A DNA stretch of 64,000 nucleotides from Brachionus manjavacas (Eukaryota; Rotifera; Eurotatoria; Ploima; Brachionidae): assembly GCA_019054805.1 (NCBI GenBank), contig JAHQIY010000024.1, positions 434,001 to 498,000 on the forward strand, given 5' to 3'. The notes under the pieces were generated by a model that made no database searches, was not told the DNA's origin, and saw nothing but the letters and a program-made list of their open reading frames with translations. Below, one piece after another: positions 1 through 10,469 of this stretch. How positions within the stretch are numbered: position 1 is the stretch's first letter; every line of letters begins with the position of its first letter. The position numbers and the translations under genes were made by a program.

Positions 1-135
1 AAGTTAAAGATTGGAGAATGTCAGATTCCTATGGCTTCGGTCAACAAGCCATTAGGAAAAAAACGTAGTCGAGGAAGACCCACTTTGGCAGCAGCAGCAC
101 TAGTGGTAGGTTCTACTGGATTCAAAAAAGCTTAA
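1..135 (+). mobile_element. C-terminal tail of a MULE-type transposase (partial)
   Basis: An open frame enters from the left edge (frame 1) and stops at 133-135. Its last 44 residues contain NKPLGKKRSRGRPTLAAAAL, a proline/basic AT-hook-like tail. I know this pattern from the end of MULE-type transposases, just after the SWIM zinc finger. The minus-strand fragment at 9212-9640 ends with a related tail (NKRKRVAPIKTKSAL). The catalytic domain lies outside the window, so the assignment rests on the tail alone plus the TAGTGC repeats that follow at 312-573. Confidence 0.5.
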
Positions 136-311
136 AAGCTTATTTAATTCCTTAATTTAATAAGGAATCGGCTTCTTAATAAATACAATATTATTTTTTT
201 TATTTTATTCTTATGTATGTATTTCTATATTTTTTTCTCTCTAAATCACATAATTGTAATTTTAATTTGTATTTTCTTATTTTTTAAAAAAAAATAAGTT
301 TTCGAAAAAAA

Positions 312-573
312 TAGTGCTTGTTGTATTTATTTATCTAGAAATGAATTAAAATAGTACAGGTCTAAAATTATTTTTGTGCTTTTTAAACATTAATTTAGTG
401 CTTAGTAAAGATTATTTTTGTGCAAAATAAAAATTATATTAGTGCTTGTTAAAGAATATAATAGTGAATATAGTATAAATCTTACTCATAGTGCAGCCTT
501 GATTAATAAAGTGCATACAAATATTGTAATGCAATTGAAATATTATAGTGCAACTTGTGATTATTTATAGTGC
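312..573 (+). repeat. Cluster of six same-orientation TAGTGC hexamers
   Basis: TAGTGC occurs at 312, 396, 440, 489, 546 and 568, all in the same orientation, with near-matches (TTTGTGC, AAGTGC) between them. In DNA this AT-rich a GC-containing hexamer should be rare. The cluster lies just 3' of the transposase tail at 1-135 and looks like subterminal transposase-binding repeats at the end of that element. One more TAGTGC and one inverted copy (GCACTA) lie near 9783-9838. Confidence 0.6.
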
Positions 574-2089
574 AGAATGTATTTTGTGCCTTTTGAATAT
601 AGAAGCAATATTTTCGGGATAAATTGACAGACAATCAACTATAAGTCCAAGCATTTTCTACTTCTTTCATTCAAAATCTCAAACAGATTTAATCTTTTTT
701 TTTTTTTTTAAAATGGATTGAATATCGAATGTGTTGCCAATATTTTGGAGAAAAAAAGTCGACCGAAGAGATATAGGTTGGATACGTCAAGTACCAACTA
801 AAGATTTTCATACGAGTTTGAAAAAGCATGAAAAAAGTCTGATGTGTCTGGATTTGTTTAAAAAAATAAATAAATTACTTTTGCAATTTTTTTCAAATTA
901 AATCAAACAAAGGATATTCAGTCATTATTTATTTAAAACAAAAATCTCTTATTAAATATTCAATATTTTATGATACAAGCAATGAAATTGCTGTAACATT
1001 TATAAATACAAAAAGATTTTAATTTAAAAACGAAATGAGCCAATTCTGAATACGAAGACAAGTTCCGTTCGAGGTCCGAGCAAAAGGGAGAATTGGGGTC
1101 AGGGATATAACGGCCTAGTGAATGCCAAATGAAACATCTAAATTAACTAAGTAAGGCATTCCTTTTTTGAAAAGTGGCATAACTGATTTTTTGACAGCTA
1201 TTTTCACCCATATGAGATCAGCGTCTGCAGAAACGAAACAACAAAGGACATTCCGTTCAAAAGTTATAAGCAAAGAATCTAATTGAAGCAAGCTTCACAA
1301 ACCCTTAAAATACTTCCTTACTATGAATTTATGTTGGAAGGTAAGTTTTGATATGTGTTGACATTTTACGTTAGTTTCCATAATTTTAAAAGTTTCAATA
1401 AAGAAGGTTTTAAACTGTTCCAGAATAATCATTTTATTTGAATTGACGCAAGCGGCGTTAGTCAATATTTTAAATTTTCATTTAATCTTTTAGAAATTAA
1501 GGCCAAATATCTTATTAAAGACATTTCTCTAGTATTTTAATTTATTGTAGCATTAATAATAATTTAAGCTAAATTTTTTCATTTATTTTTCACATCTCTT
1601 CCTGATTTAGACGATAAATGAATCTGCTATAAGTCGTTGAATTTCATTTGTGGTTAATGTTCCATATGGGAAAACAAGAAACAAATGATTCATTCATTAT
1701 TTAAAAAAGAATATTTATGGCCTAATGAAATTTCATATGTAATTTTCAGGATAAAAAGGACAGATGGTATAAATGTTATCCTAATGCACTTTTTATTTTT
1801 TTATTGATTTAATTAGGCTCCTATTCGAAGAAGTAAAGAAGGGTACCGGGTCTTCATTGAAAGTTGGCCTACGATTTACGATATTAAAAAAAAATCTTAA
1901 AATTATAGCTCATTTTAAAGCTTTTTTTTTCGCCTTTTTCCGAGTATATTTATCTTTGAATTTTTTTTTTAATATCCATCTCATTATATCCAAGAGTTAT
2001 GCAAAAAAACGATTTTTTTTTAACAAAAAAAAATCAAAAATTTGAAACAAAAATTTAAATTTGAATATTAAATTAATTTTTTAAGCATT
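574..2089. other. AT-rich interval without recognisable gene
   Basis: Only short, low-complexity open frames are present (for example 1857-2045, Lys/Phe-rich), and they show no domain. A somewhat less AT-rich patch at 1040-1290 may be old transposon sequence, but I could not assign it. Confidence 0.5.
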
Positions 2090-3780
2090 TTTATTACAAA
2101 AAATGCCTCTTGATCAAATTTCTAAACGATTTTATATTCACAGGCTGTAAAAAAGGGGAGATTTAATTGGGAAAAAAAACTTGAAAGAAATTAAAATCAT
2201 TGAATTAGCAAAAGAATTGACTTGCTTTTTCAATCAAAAAGTTGAAGTTGGAGATATGAAGCAATATATGAAATATTAAAACAATATAAGAGCTCATTCA
2301 ATACGACAACTGATCCAAACCAAAGTCAATATGAAGAAGCAAATTATCTTGATTTGAATAATTTACAAGTTCAGCCTACTACATCATTTAACAACGATCA
2401 AGAAAATGATTTATATGTAAGTATTATCTCAAATGAATCGAACAACGAGGATACAATTAATATTCAGCAAGTTGATAGTCAAAGTATTGGTGATGGAACG
2501 ATTGATGAAAATCGAATATCAGAAAAAGTTTTACAATCCAAAGAAAAAACGGTGTTAGAAATTCAACTGCTTTTGTTTTATATGCCGGAGAAAAACTGGC
2601 TCAAAACCCATGTCAGTTTTATCAATCGAAGCAACAATTGATATTTATATTAAGCGAAATATTTTGATACCGAGAGGAGCAAGAACTTTTAGTGGACATT
2701 TGACTGAAAATAATTATATTAAAGAGGAAGATATTTAAAAAATACCGATAGTTAGTTCTGATATTGAACTTACTAACGAAAAGATTAAAGAAATTCTCGA
2801 AGGATTCAAAAAACGTGATCAACAAACATCGAGTTTATTTAAAAAGTTCACTAATTTTTCGACTGTTACTGATGAGCTTTGCTTTAAAACAACAGGATTT
2901 AAAAAAGACGACCTCTTTTTTATCTCAAACGAATTAAAATCATTCCTTTTATCGGAAAATCGTTCCAAGTTGCAAGCGATTGCCATCTACCAATTTTGGA
3001 TTAAAATAGGTCTTGATCAGAACATCATAGCTAATATTTTTGACTTGAAATACCGTCAAAGTGTTAGGAATATAGGAATATTTGTTCACAATTGCGAAAT
3101 GCAATGATTAAAGACTATGTACCGTATTATCTAGGGGCCAAATTTTTATCGAGAGAACAAGGGATCGAAAATAATACGGAAATGGTTAAAGCACTTTTCG
3201 ATATGAATAATAATCAGTTTGCTTTTATTGCCGACGGAACTAACTGCTATTGCCAAAAAAGTTCAAATAATATGATTCAGAGGAAATTACATAGTGGATA
3301 CATAAATCGACCTCTTGTGAAGCCATTTGTTATTACAGCTTCAAATGGGAAAATAATCAATGTTGATGGAAGTTATGCGGCAACCGATAATGATGCAAGG
3401 ATCATGGAGCTCGTTATAAAAAAAGGCACTGATCTAAGAGAGCTTATAAACAGGGGTGACTTAGCTATTTTCGACCGTGGATTTAAAAATTGCTTAAGAA
3501 GACTAAGATTATTTTATGGATTAAATTGCAAAATACCAACATGTAATTTTTTAAATACTAATAATTTATTTAATATCGTTCTATTCTATTTTAATCTAAC
3601 GTATTCAATTTTAGGAATGAAAATGAAGATATTTTAGGAATCGAAACGTCGTCGAATGATATGACCAAAAGGTCTTTATCAATAAATTCGGAAATTGAAA
3701 ATAATCCAACAGCTTCTAAAAAATAATATCTTTTTATCTAGTTTTACATAATTTAATAATTTTTTTAAATAAAGTTTTAA
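2090..3780 (+). mobile_element. Decayed DNA transposon, DDE_Tnp_4 type transposase
   Basis: Three adjacent plus-strand frames match parts of one DDE transposase of the DDE_Tnp_4 (Harbinger/ISL2EU-like) kind. A Ser/Asn/Glu-rich N-terminal part (2354-2641) runs into a helical middle part (about 2650-3105), with one in-frame stop and then a frame change near 3100. The catalytic part follows at 3092-3637. There FIADGTNCYCQKSSN holds the first Asp, ATDNDA the second and AIFDRGF the family's DRGF block. The frame ends soon after KIPTCNF, so the conserved RW..VE segment with the last acidic residue is missing. A short C-terminal piece resumes at 3615-3726. The element is inactive. Terminal inverted repeats were not found with confidence. 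Confidence 0.75.
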
Positions 3781-3858
3781 AATTTGAAATTTAATGTTTT
3801 TAATTTTTTTATTTTTTAATTTTAACATTCATCATTGCTTTGATCTCTTAGAAACATA

Positions 3859-3957
3859 CGATAACATAAATTTTAGGTTTAGATATTTTAATCAGTTAAT
3901 TCTCCATACTTAATAAGACGAAATACAAATTTTCTAAACATAACATTTATGTTATCG
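3859..3957. repeat. 12-bp perfect inverted repeat
   Basis: CGATAACATAAA at 3859-3870 is the exact reverse complement of TTTATGTTATCG at 3946-3957. It sits about 80 bp beyond the end of the DDE_Tnp_4 remnant. It may be a small MITE or the end of an element. No target duplication was recognised. Confidence 0.4.
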
Positions 3958-4369
3958 GTATTAGGCGAAAAACCTTAGAGATCCTGCATCGTCCTTTAAA
4001 AAGATAAAAAAAAATGTTTAATTACAACATATAAAAAGGTCACATAAAAAGCCAATTCTTATTTTTACTTTTATTATTTTTTTTCTTTTGGTAAAAAAAA
4101 TAAGAAAAGACCAAAAAAAAAAAGAGCTTCGCTTATTCATTAATTGTTCATTTAAATTTCTACTGATTATTTGATCTTTTAACTAAAATTTATTTATTTT
4201 TTTAAAATACACACCTCATAAGCATTTAGTAAAGAATTTAATTTTATTAAATTTTTAAGTCACTTTTAATAGACTATTTAGTTCATTGTACAAATAAAAA
4301 TAATTAGTTTTATAATTTATTCAATAAATAATTTTGTATTATATAAAAATAGCATTTTGCAGAAGCAAC

Positions 4370-4870
4370 TAAGGCCTTGTTACTACACTCAGCTCTATCA
4401 TCGTATTTGGATCATAATCAAGACAGTTTATGTACAGCTTTTCATCTACACTTTTAATTTGTTCACAAAAGAACGTGTTGTCCCTGTCATAAACTTCACT
4501 CCTTTTTTTAATTGCATTAGAGACTTTCCAGTATAGTTTTAAGTCTTCAAATAGAGATCTTGTGTCACAATACTTACTTAAACTAATATTCCTTTTTTCA
4601 TTTTTTCATCTGCATAATCATTGCAAAAAATTTGATTACCAATTGTTAAACCAAGATAAATGATCCCATTTTGAGTTGATATCACAATTGACAATTTTCA
4701 CCCATTTTAAATGAATAATTATCTACAATTTTTGTTTTCAAGAATGTCAAAGCAGCTGATTTAGGCGCATTGAATTCCATTTTGCAGTTTTTTGAGTAAG
4801 AATCACACACTTTTAGAAGTTCGTTGACATGATAAGCAATTGGAGAAATAAATTTCCGATTTTAACTCCT
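4370..4870 (-). mobile_element. LINE reverse transcriptase fragment (thumb region)
   Basis: The minus strand carries, across several frames, a non-LTR reverse transcriptase segment: HVNELLKVCDSYSKNC, MEFNAPKSAALTF, then YLGLTIGN, DYADEKMKK and a decayed tail. The order (Lys/Ser-rich 'EFNPKKS' block, then 'YLG..IG') is the palm/thumb end of Jockey/CR1-like LINEs. The fragment at 15190-15730 belongs to the same kind (YLGLPIGN). It contains several frame changes and stops and is a dead, 5'-truncated or fragmented copy. Confidence 0.65.
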
Positions 4871-6021
4871 TCTATAATTTGAAATTGTTTTATTATCAAA
4901 TTTTATCGCTTTTTTCGAGATGTCAAAATATTAATATAAAATTCTCCTTATATCATTATCGAAAATATTTCTTACTTGTTTTTCAAAATGAAGTATTTTA
5001 AAATTTCAAAAATGACATGATATTATTAATTTTTAGATAAAAATAAAAAAAAATTTTGAATATTGAAAGCTTAAATTTTTAAAGTGTGTTATGATAGCAC
5101 AATTAACAACAAAACAAAAAAAAACTGGACACACTATTAATCTACGATTTTCCGCTTAGTACAGAAGCACCAAATGAGTCTTTTTGTTTAGTTTTAAAAA
5201 ATTTAAAAAACTCATAACTTTTGAAAAGATTTTTAAGATGAATAAATCTTTTTGAGTTATTTAGATTTTGCATTTTTTTTTAAATAAATTATTAATTCTT
5301 TATGGTAAAACTGTCTAAATGTTTATAATGTGAATTCGGTGACAAAATTTGAAATTTCGTTATATTTTTTTTTATCAAGCCTTATGTCCTTATAGATCTT
5401 GAAGAGAGGAATTTGAATTAGCATATTTAGTAATAAAAAATTTTTTAAGAATTTTTAGTTGTCCTTGGACGTGTCGAGCTAAATGTGTTATTTTTAGGGT
5501 GTAATTAGGTTATTAAGGTTTCACCTAATAAGCCAAAAAATCATCCTGTTTAACATAATTAGACTGAAAAGACAAAAAGAATCACAATGACGCCATTTTT
5601 TATGAAAAATTTAAAATTTTGTTTCTCCTTTTTTTACAAAAATAATTTGGTTTTATTAGATAAAAATATTCATTCTGTATTATCAAAAATCGTCAATATA
5701 TTATAAAAATGAATCAGAACAAACAAAAAGAAGTTAAAAAAAAAAGTATTCGATGAAAGATCTTGATAACACAAAAAAAGATGTTTTTGAAAAAAAATTG
5801 AACACTACTCAAGCTTCAAATTTATTTAACATTCTTTTTAACTAATCTTTTTAACTAAAAAAAAATCAAACATAAAATTTATTTTGAATTCATTAAAAAT
5901 TCGTTTAATTTTTTTTCTAAGTAGTTATGTTGTAGTTATATTTAAAAGAATAATAATAAAGAATATTTTAAATATTTATATTTTTAAAAATAACAAAAAA
6001 TCTTCTTTTTAATTCTTATTT
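4871..6021. other. AT-rich interval, no gene seen
   Basis: No open frame with a recognisable domain. Short motifs such as GGTTTCACCTAATAAGCC (5518-5535) resemble the ends of the foldback repeats that follow. Confidence 0.4.
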
Positions 6022-6118
6022 GGCTAATTGGGTGAATTCGGTGAATATCCTGAAAAAGAGGTTAGTTCTCGGGCTAAATATTTACAAAATCAGGGGTAAC
6101 CTAATTCACCCAATAAAG
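6022..6118. repeat. Foldback (hairpin) repeat, about 97 bp
   Basis: GGCTAATTGGGTGAATT at 6022-6038 pairs imperfectly with AATTCACCCAATAAAGCC at 6101-6118. The interior (TCCTGAAAAAGAGG) resembles the interior of the unit at 7309-7405. A further CACCCAATTAACC lies just downstream. It is probably a non-autonomous foldback/MITE unit. Confidence 0.5.
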
Positions 6119-6233
6119 CCTCACCCAATTAACCGCAGGAGGTAAAGGGGTGACTTGAAAAAACTAGTCTAATTCGGTGAGCATTTTTGGAGTTTTTGAT
6201 TAAAATAAGTGCGAAATATGCAATAAAAAAAAT

Positions 6234-6818
6234 AGGTCACCCGGTTAGGCTCATTTCCATATTTCATTTTAGTTTTAATAGGAAAATATTTTTTTTCAAG
6301 AATTATATCTTTCAAGAAGTTTCAAAGCGATCGACGATGTTTGAAACCATTGTATAATTCATTTTAAAAAAATTAAAAGTTCTAAAAATATAACAAATTA
6401 TGATTGTGATATCATTAATATTTTATTTTTATGATTTTAAATATTTTTTTTTCATATTTGATTTTATCGCACAAGATAAATATCAACTTTTTAATTAGGG
6501 TCCAAAAAACTGTTGAAATTTTTCCTCTCTTTCTATAGATAAATATTATTATTTGCGACATCCTAAATTTTTATCCAACATATTTCAGTACATAAACAAA
6601 AATGTCGATTGGGAAGGTTAGTTATTATAAACCCTAATCTTGGAAAATTAAAGTTCATAATCAAATGTAAATTTTGGATTTAAATTTTTAGTTAAATAAA
6701 CTAAAAATTATTTTTTATCAAATTTGTAAATAATAAATGACTAAACTTTAATAAAAACGATTTTTCTAATCTTTAACTAGGAAGAAAATTAAAGTGAGAT
6801 AGCCTAACCGGGTGACCT
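6234..6818. repeat. 585-bp segment bounded by a perfect 18-bp inverted repeat
   Basis: AGGTCACCCGGTTAGGCT at 6234-6251 is the exact reverse complement of AGCCTAACCGGGTGACCT at 6801-6818. Poly-A/T flanks extend the match outward with few mismatches. The interior is non-coding AT-rich DNA. This is the structure of a MITE or a deletion derivative of a DNA transposon. Clear target duplications were not resolved because the flanks are homopolymeric. Confidence 0.6.
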
Positions 6819-7308
6819 TTTTTTAAAATAATTTAAATTTAAGCAAACTAAGGTGAGAAAATTCGAAATCTGATTTTTACAAATTTTTAAAAATAAATTT
6901 TTAATAAACGAAACTGAGACTAATTTTTCATAGATTATTCTAGTTTAAAAAAAAACAAAAACAAAACCCGAGAACAAAAATATTTCGCATAATAGTCTGC
7001 CTATACCCAGTTTTTCAATTATTGAATATATATTTAAAAATCTAAATTTTTTTTTTAAAGTTTTTTTTCATATATTTTTATTCTGAAAGAGCTCGATATA
7101 AATAAATTAATTATTTAAAAGTTAAAAATGGATTTTCAATATTTTTTTCAAATTTCTAAATAAAAATTAAACTCATTAAAGATTTACTTACGAGTTTAAT
7201 TTCAATCATGAAGATCTGAAATTAAAAATGCAAGGAATAATTTCTCAATAAAAAAAGAATTTACTTAAATCCCAGATTTAACAAAATTAATACGATATTT
7301 TGGGGCAA

Positions 7309-7405
7309 ACGGGTTAAATGGGTTATTTTTGGCGTTAATGGGGTGAATTTTCTGAAAAAAGGGATGAAACCCTATTTACACCCTAGCCCCAGAAACTAAC
7401 CCGGT
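7309..7405. repeat. Foldback repeat related to the 6022-6118 unit
   Basis: GGCAAACGGGTTA at the left and TAACCCGGTTA near 7390-7400 form outer arms. GGGGTGAATTTTCTGAAAAA inside parallels GGGTGAATTCGG...CCTGAAAAAG in the 6022 unit. It is a diverged member of the same family. Confidence 0.45.
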
Positions 7406-8388
7406 TAAAGATCAGCACCTTGATTACTGACACCTGTTATCTTTTTTTTTTTTATTTAGATGCTTTAGCTCAAGAAAAGTTAGCAGCCTAATTAGGTTTG
7501 TTTGGATCAAACTTTTTGATGGTAAAAATCGGCTAAAATCAAATTTAAAATTTGACTTAATCTCACTAATTGTCCCTGGATATTATTTTTAGTCATTTTT
7601 CAGTCTCAAAAAGATAAGCACATATCAAACAAAAAAAAGCTTTTTTTCTACGTACCCTCTATCATATAATTATCTAAAAAGAATTTAAGACATCTAATGT
7701 TAATGAGGAAAAAAAAACACTTATCAAAAGTTGTCACCCGGTTTACACATAAAATAATGTCCCCATCTGACAATATTTGAATTATTTTCTTAAGTCAAAA
7801 TAAAATCGTAATCAGTATTTTCATGTTTCACTTTAAATGATTAAAATATTAGTCAAAGCGTTTGTTTGAGCCACAATTTTAAGTTTTCGTCAAAAAGATT
7901 CTAAAGAAATCAATTAAAGATTATTTAAAAAAAGAATTTTTTTTTTAATCAAAATAATAAACATTTCATGTTAAATTAAATAAAAGAGCTAATTTCATCA
8001 TTTTTTTTTAATTTTAATCATCTAAGCTTTGATCAAGTGTTCATGATTGTACAACGCAAACTTGGCGAATTATTCGCATTGAAGTCAATTTTCCAAAACT
8101 TAAAAAATTGGGAATATTCATAAAGTAGTTTTCGGAACTGACCAGCAGAGGGAAAAAGTACCACAATATCACCACAAAAGGCAATAATAGTGAGATTTTA
8201 ATATTTGATTTCCTACCAACCTGAAATTCCAAAAATTTGATTACAAGGTCATTAATTTAACTAACCCCTTTTTCCTAATTCACTCCTTTCCTTATTCTTT
8301 TGATTTCCACTCAAGTCGATCTTTTTCTGTTTCTTTTTCTGAATTTGTTCTTGTGTAAACAAATTTGAGCAACTACCCTTGTTTTTAC
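7406..8388. other. AT-rich interval, no gene seen
   Basis: One more CACCCGGTTT motif lies at about 7736, a possible lone end of the 6234-type element. The short minus-strand frame 8041-8232 has no recognisable content. Confidence 0.4.
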
Positions 8389-8568
8389 TAACTCTTACTA
8401 CCCTTGATGTCATATCTCATCTAAATGCTTTTTATATCCGAAAGGCCAAGCAAAATCAAGCATGTTTGGAGACTATGAAGGTACAGTGATATTTTTTTAA
8501 TGTCACCGTATTTAATCATTTATTCCAAGCGCAACGACACTGGATGGAAATCACTTTTAATTTGAATA
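8389..8568 (+). pseudogene. Partial duplicate of ALG6 (exon 2, intron 2, start of exon 3)
   Basis: About 150 bp at 8417-8568 repeat 10589-10741 of the ALG6 gene with only two differences that I can see. The copy holds exon 2, the 49-bp intron and the [13 protein letters not shown] part of exon 3, then diverges. Just upstream, 8389-8406 (TAACTCTTACTACCCTTG) equals 18 bp of ALG6 intron 5 at 11596-11613. The copy lacks all other exons and cannot encode the enzyme. The intron is retained, so it is a DNA-level copy and not a retrocopy. Confidence 0.85.
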
Positions 8569-8608
8569 ATTTGAATATTTTAGTAATTTAGTTGTACATT
8601 TTACTACA

Positions 8609-8660
8609 GTTTTAGATGGCACACTTTCATTATCAGATATGAAAGTGTGCCATCTAAAAC
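8609..8660. repeat. Perfect 22-bp inverted repeat, 8-nt loop
   Basis: GTTTTAGATGGCACACTTTCAT at 8609-8630 (arm; first 20 bases end TTTC) is exactly mirrored at 8639-8660, separated by TATCAGAT. The arms are 22/22 identical and have near-balanced composition, unlike the surrounding AT-rich DNA. It starts about 40 bp after the ALG6 duplicate ends. Confidence 0.85.
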
Positions 8661-9211
8661 ACCTATGCACCTATGACTAGGTGCCCCGAGTCTCGCTCAA
8701 AAATTATCGTCTCATTAACAAGATAATACGCATGTCTATATGAATTTTGTGAGGTTGTGAAGTGAGTTTGGTAAGATTGTGTAACGGATTGTTGGTTGTG
8801 AAAACGATGTTTTTTTTTCTCTTTTTTTATAATTAACAGATTTTGCTTATAATGAAAAAGAAAACTATTACAAGCTTTGTAAATGTTACTAGATTTCAAT
8901 GCATCCAGCTACCATAAGTAAGACATCTCCGCAAGAATGCTTGCCGTAACTTATTTTTATTATTATTAGAGCATAAATAATATCTATCCACAAATCTAGG
9001 AAAAATCTTCACTAATTTGGTAAAAAAATAACACAATCAATAAACAATTAACTAATGCAGATCATAATATTTATTTCAGAAAAAAAACACAAAAAATAAA
9101 AAAAAAAAAAAACAAAAAAGATGAAAAAGACTAATACAATTAAATCATAACTTTATTTTAATTTTATTCACTAATTAAGTAAAAAAAAATTCATAAAAAG
9201 GAATAAAAAAA

Positions 9212-9640
9212 TTAGTTATTTTTTTTTGTACAGCCATTTGGACAATAAAAACCTCTTTTTTTTAGCATTTTTGCGTTAGACTTCTCACAACTTTCTTGAA
9301 TGCTTGAGCTTTTGGTTTCATTTGTTTTCTCCATAATTGCTCTCTTGGTCGTCGTTTTGACAACATCATCTTTTTCGTCATCGTCTTCGAATGATTCAAT
9401 GCCAATTTCTTTGTTTGAGACTAACTCAGATGGTTGAAATTCGAGTGCAGATTTTGTTTTGATAGGAGCTACTCTTTTGCGCTTGTTGCTTATTGGAATA
9501 TCCAGACCTATCTTATCAAAATTCATTAATTTCAATCTATAAGCACAACCATATGTAACCATATGTGGTTACAAAAATAATTTTTTAAGTAAAATGCACA
9601 TGTACATTTACTTAATTTACAATTTTCCTTGTTGATGTTA
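9212..9640 (-). mobile_element. MULE-type transposase C-terminus (SWIM finger and basic tail)
   Basis: On the minus strand, about 9562-9615 encodes KCTCAFYLKNYFCNHI, a CxC-x7-CxH SWIM zinc finger. A tandem duplication of GTAACCATAT near 9550-9570 shifts the frame. The next frame (9562-9212) reads YGCAYRLKLMNFDKIGLDIP then NKRKRVAPIKTKSALEFQ, the segment that follows SWIM in MULE transposases. It ends in an acidic/basic 60-residue tail with CPNGC. The rest of the transposase is absent upstream, so this is a dead fragment. Confidence 0.7.
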
Positions 9641-10469
9641 ATATGCGAATTTGGTTCATTTCAAGGATCATTGTATCAAAATTCGACCATGGTTTTTACT
9701 CGAGTTTACTCGTGTACTGTTATTTTTAAAAATTAATTATAAGTTAATTGAGTAATTTTTTAAGTTAAATATTTATCAACTTAGTGCAGGTTTAATCTAA
9801 TTAGTGAATTAATATATTAATTTATGAGAGTTTCGCACTATTAGATTTATTGATTTTGTGAATAAAAAACCAAATTAGTTGTTTTTTAAAAAAATAGTAA
9901 TATTTTTTTCTATATTTGTGGTGGCGTTTACTGACGTCCTTATTATTAATATATTAGAAAATTAATTTGAAATCTAGAAGACAAAATAATCTTCGATACA
10001 AAAAGTCCATATACTAAAATTGCTAAAAATTTTGTCTTTTAATTATGATCAGTGTTTCTAGATTAAATTATATATATTTCGAATCGCTAACAGATTCACT
10101 AGAAACAATACTAAAGTTATGTTAAATTTTTGAAAATTATTTATTCATTTATTAAACCGTTCAATTAAATTATAATTATTGTATTAACTTTTATTTCTGC
10201 AAATAAATCAATTTAAAATTCGATGAAACATTTTTAATGGAATGTATTGTACTAATTTATAGACATAATTTATTATGTAAAAAAAAATTATCTCTTAATG
10301 ATAAAACTAAACTGCTACAATTTTGTTAGAGATAATATCTTAGCTTCAATTAAGATGATATCATGAGTTTTAGAATTTACAGGAAATTGAATATTTGATA
10401 ATAAAAACATAAACGTAAAAAAAGCAAAGTTAATTATTTAGGTGTCTATTTAGATTTCTAATTCTTACA
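9641..10469. other. Upstream region of ALG6, no other gene seen
   Basis: AT-rich DNA between the MULE fragment and the ALG6 start. TTAGTGCAGG (about 9782) and the inverted TCGCACTA (about 9832) resemble the TAGTGC repeats at 312-573. No promoter motif was recognised. Confidence 0.4.

Noticed and set aside
8041-8899. Minus-strand open frames of 63 and 78 codons
   Set aside because: No domain, low-complexity composition, and the second overlaps decayed repeat sequence next to the hairpin.
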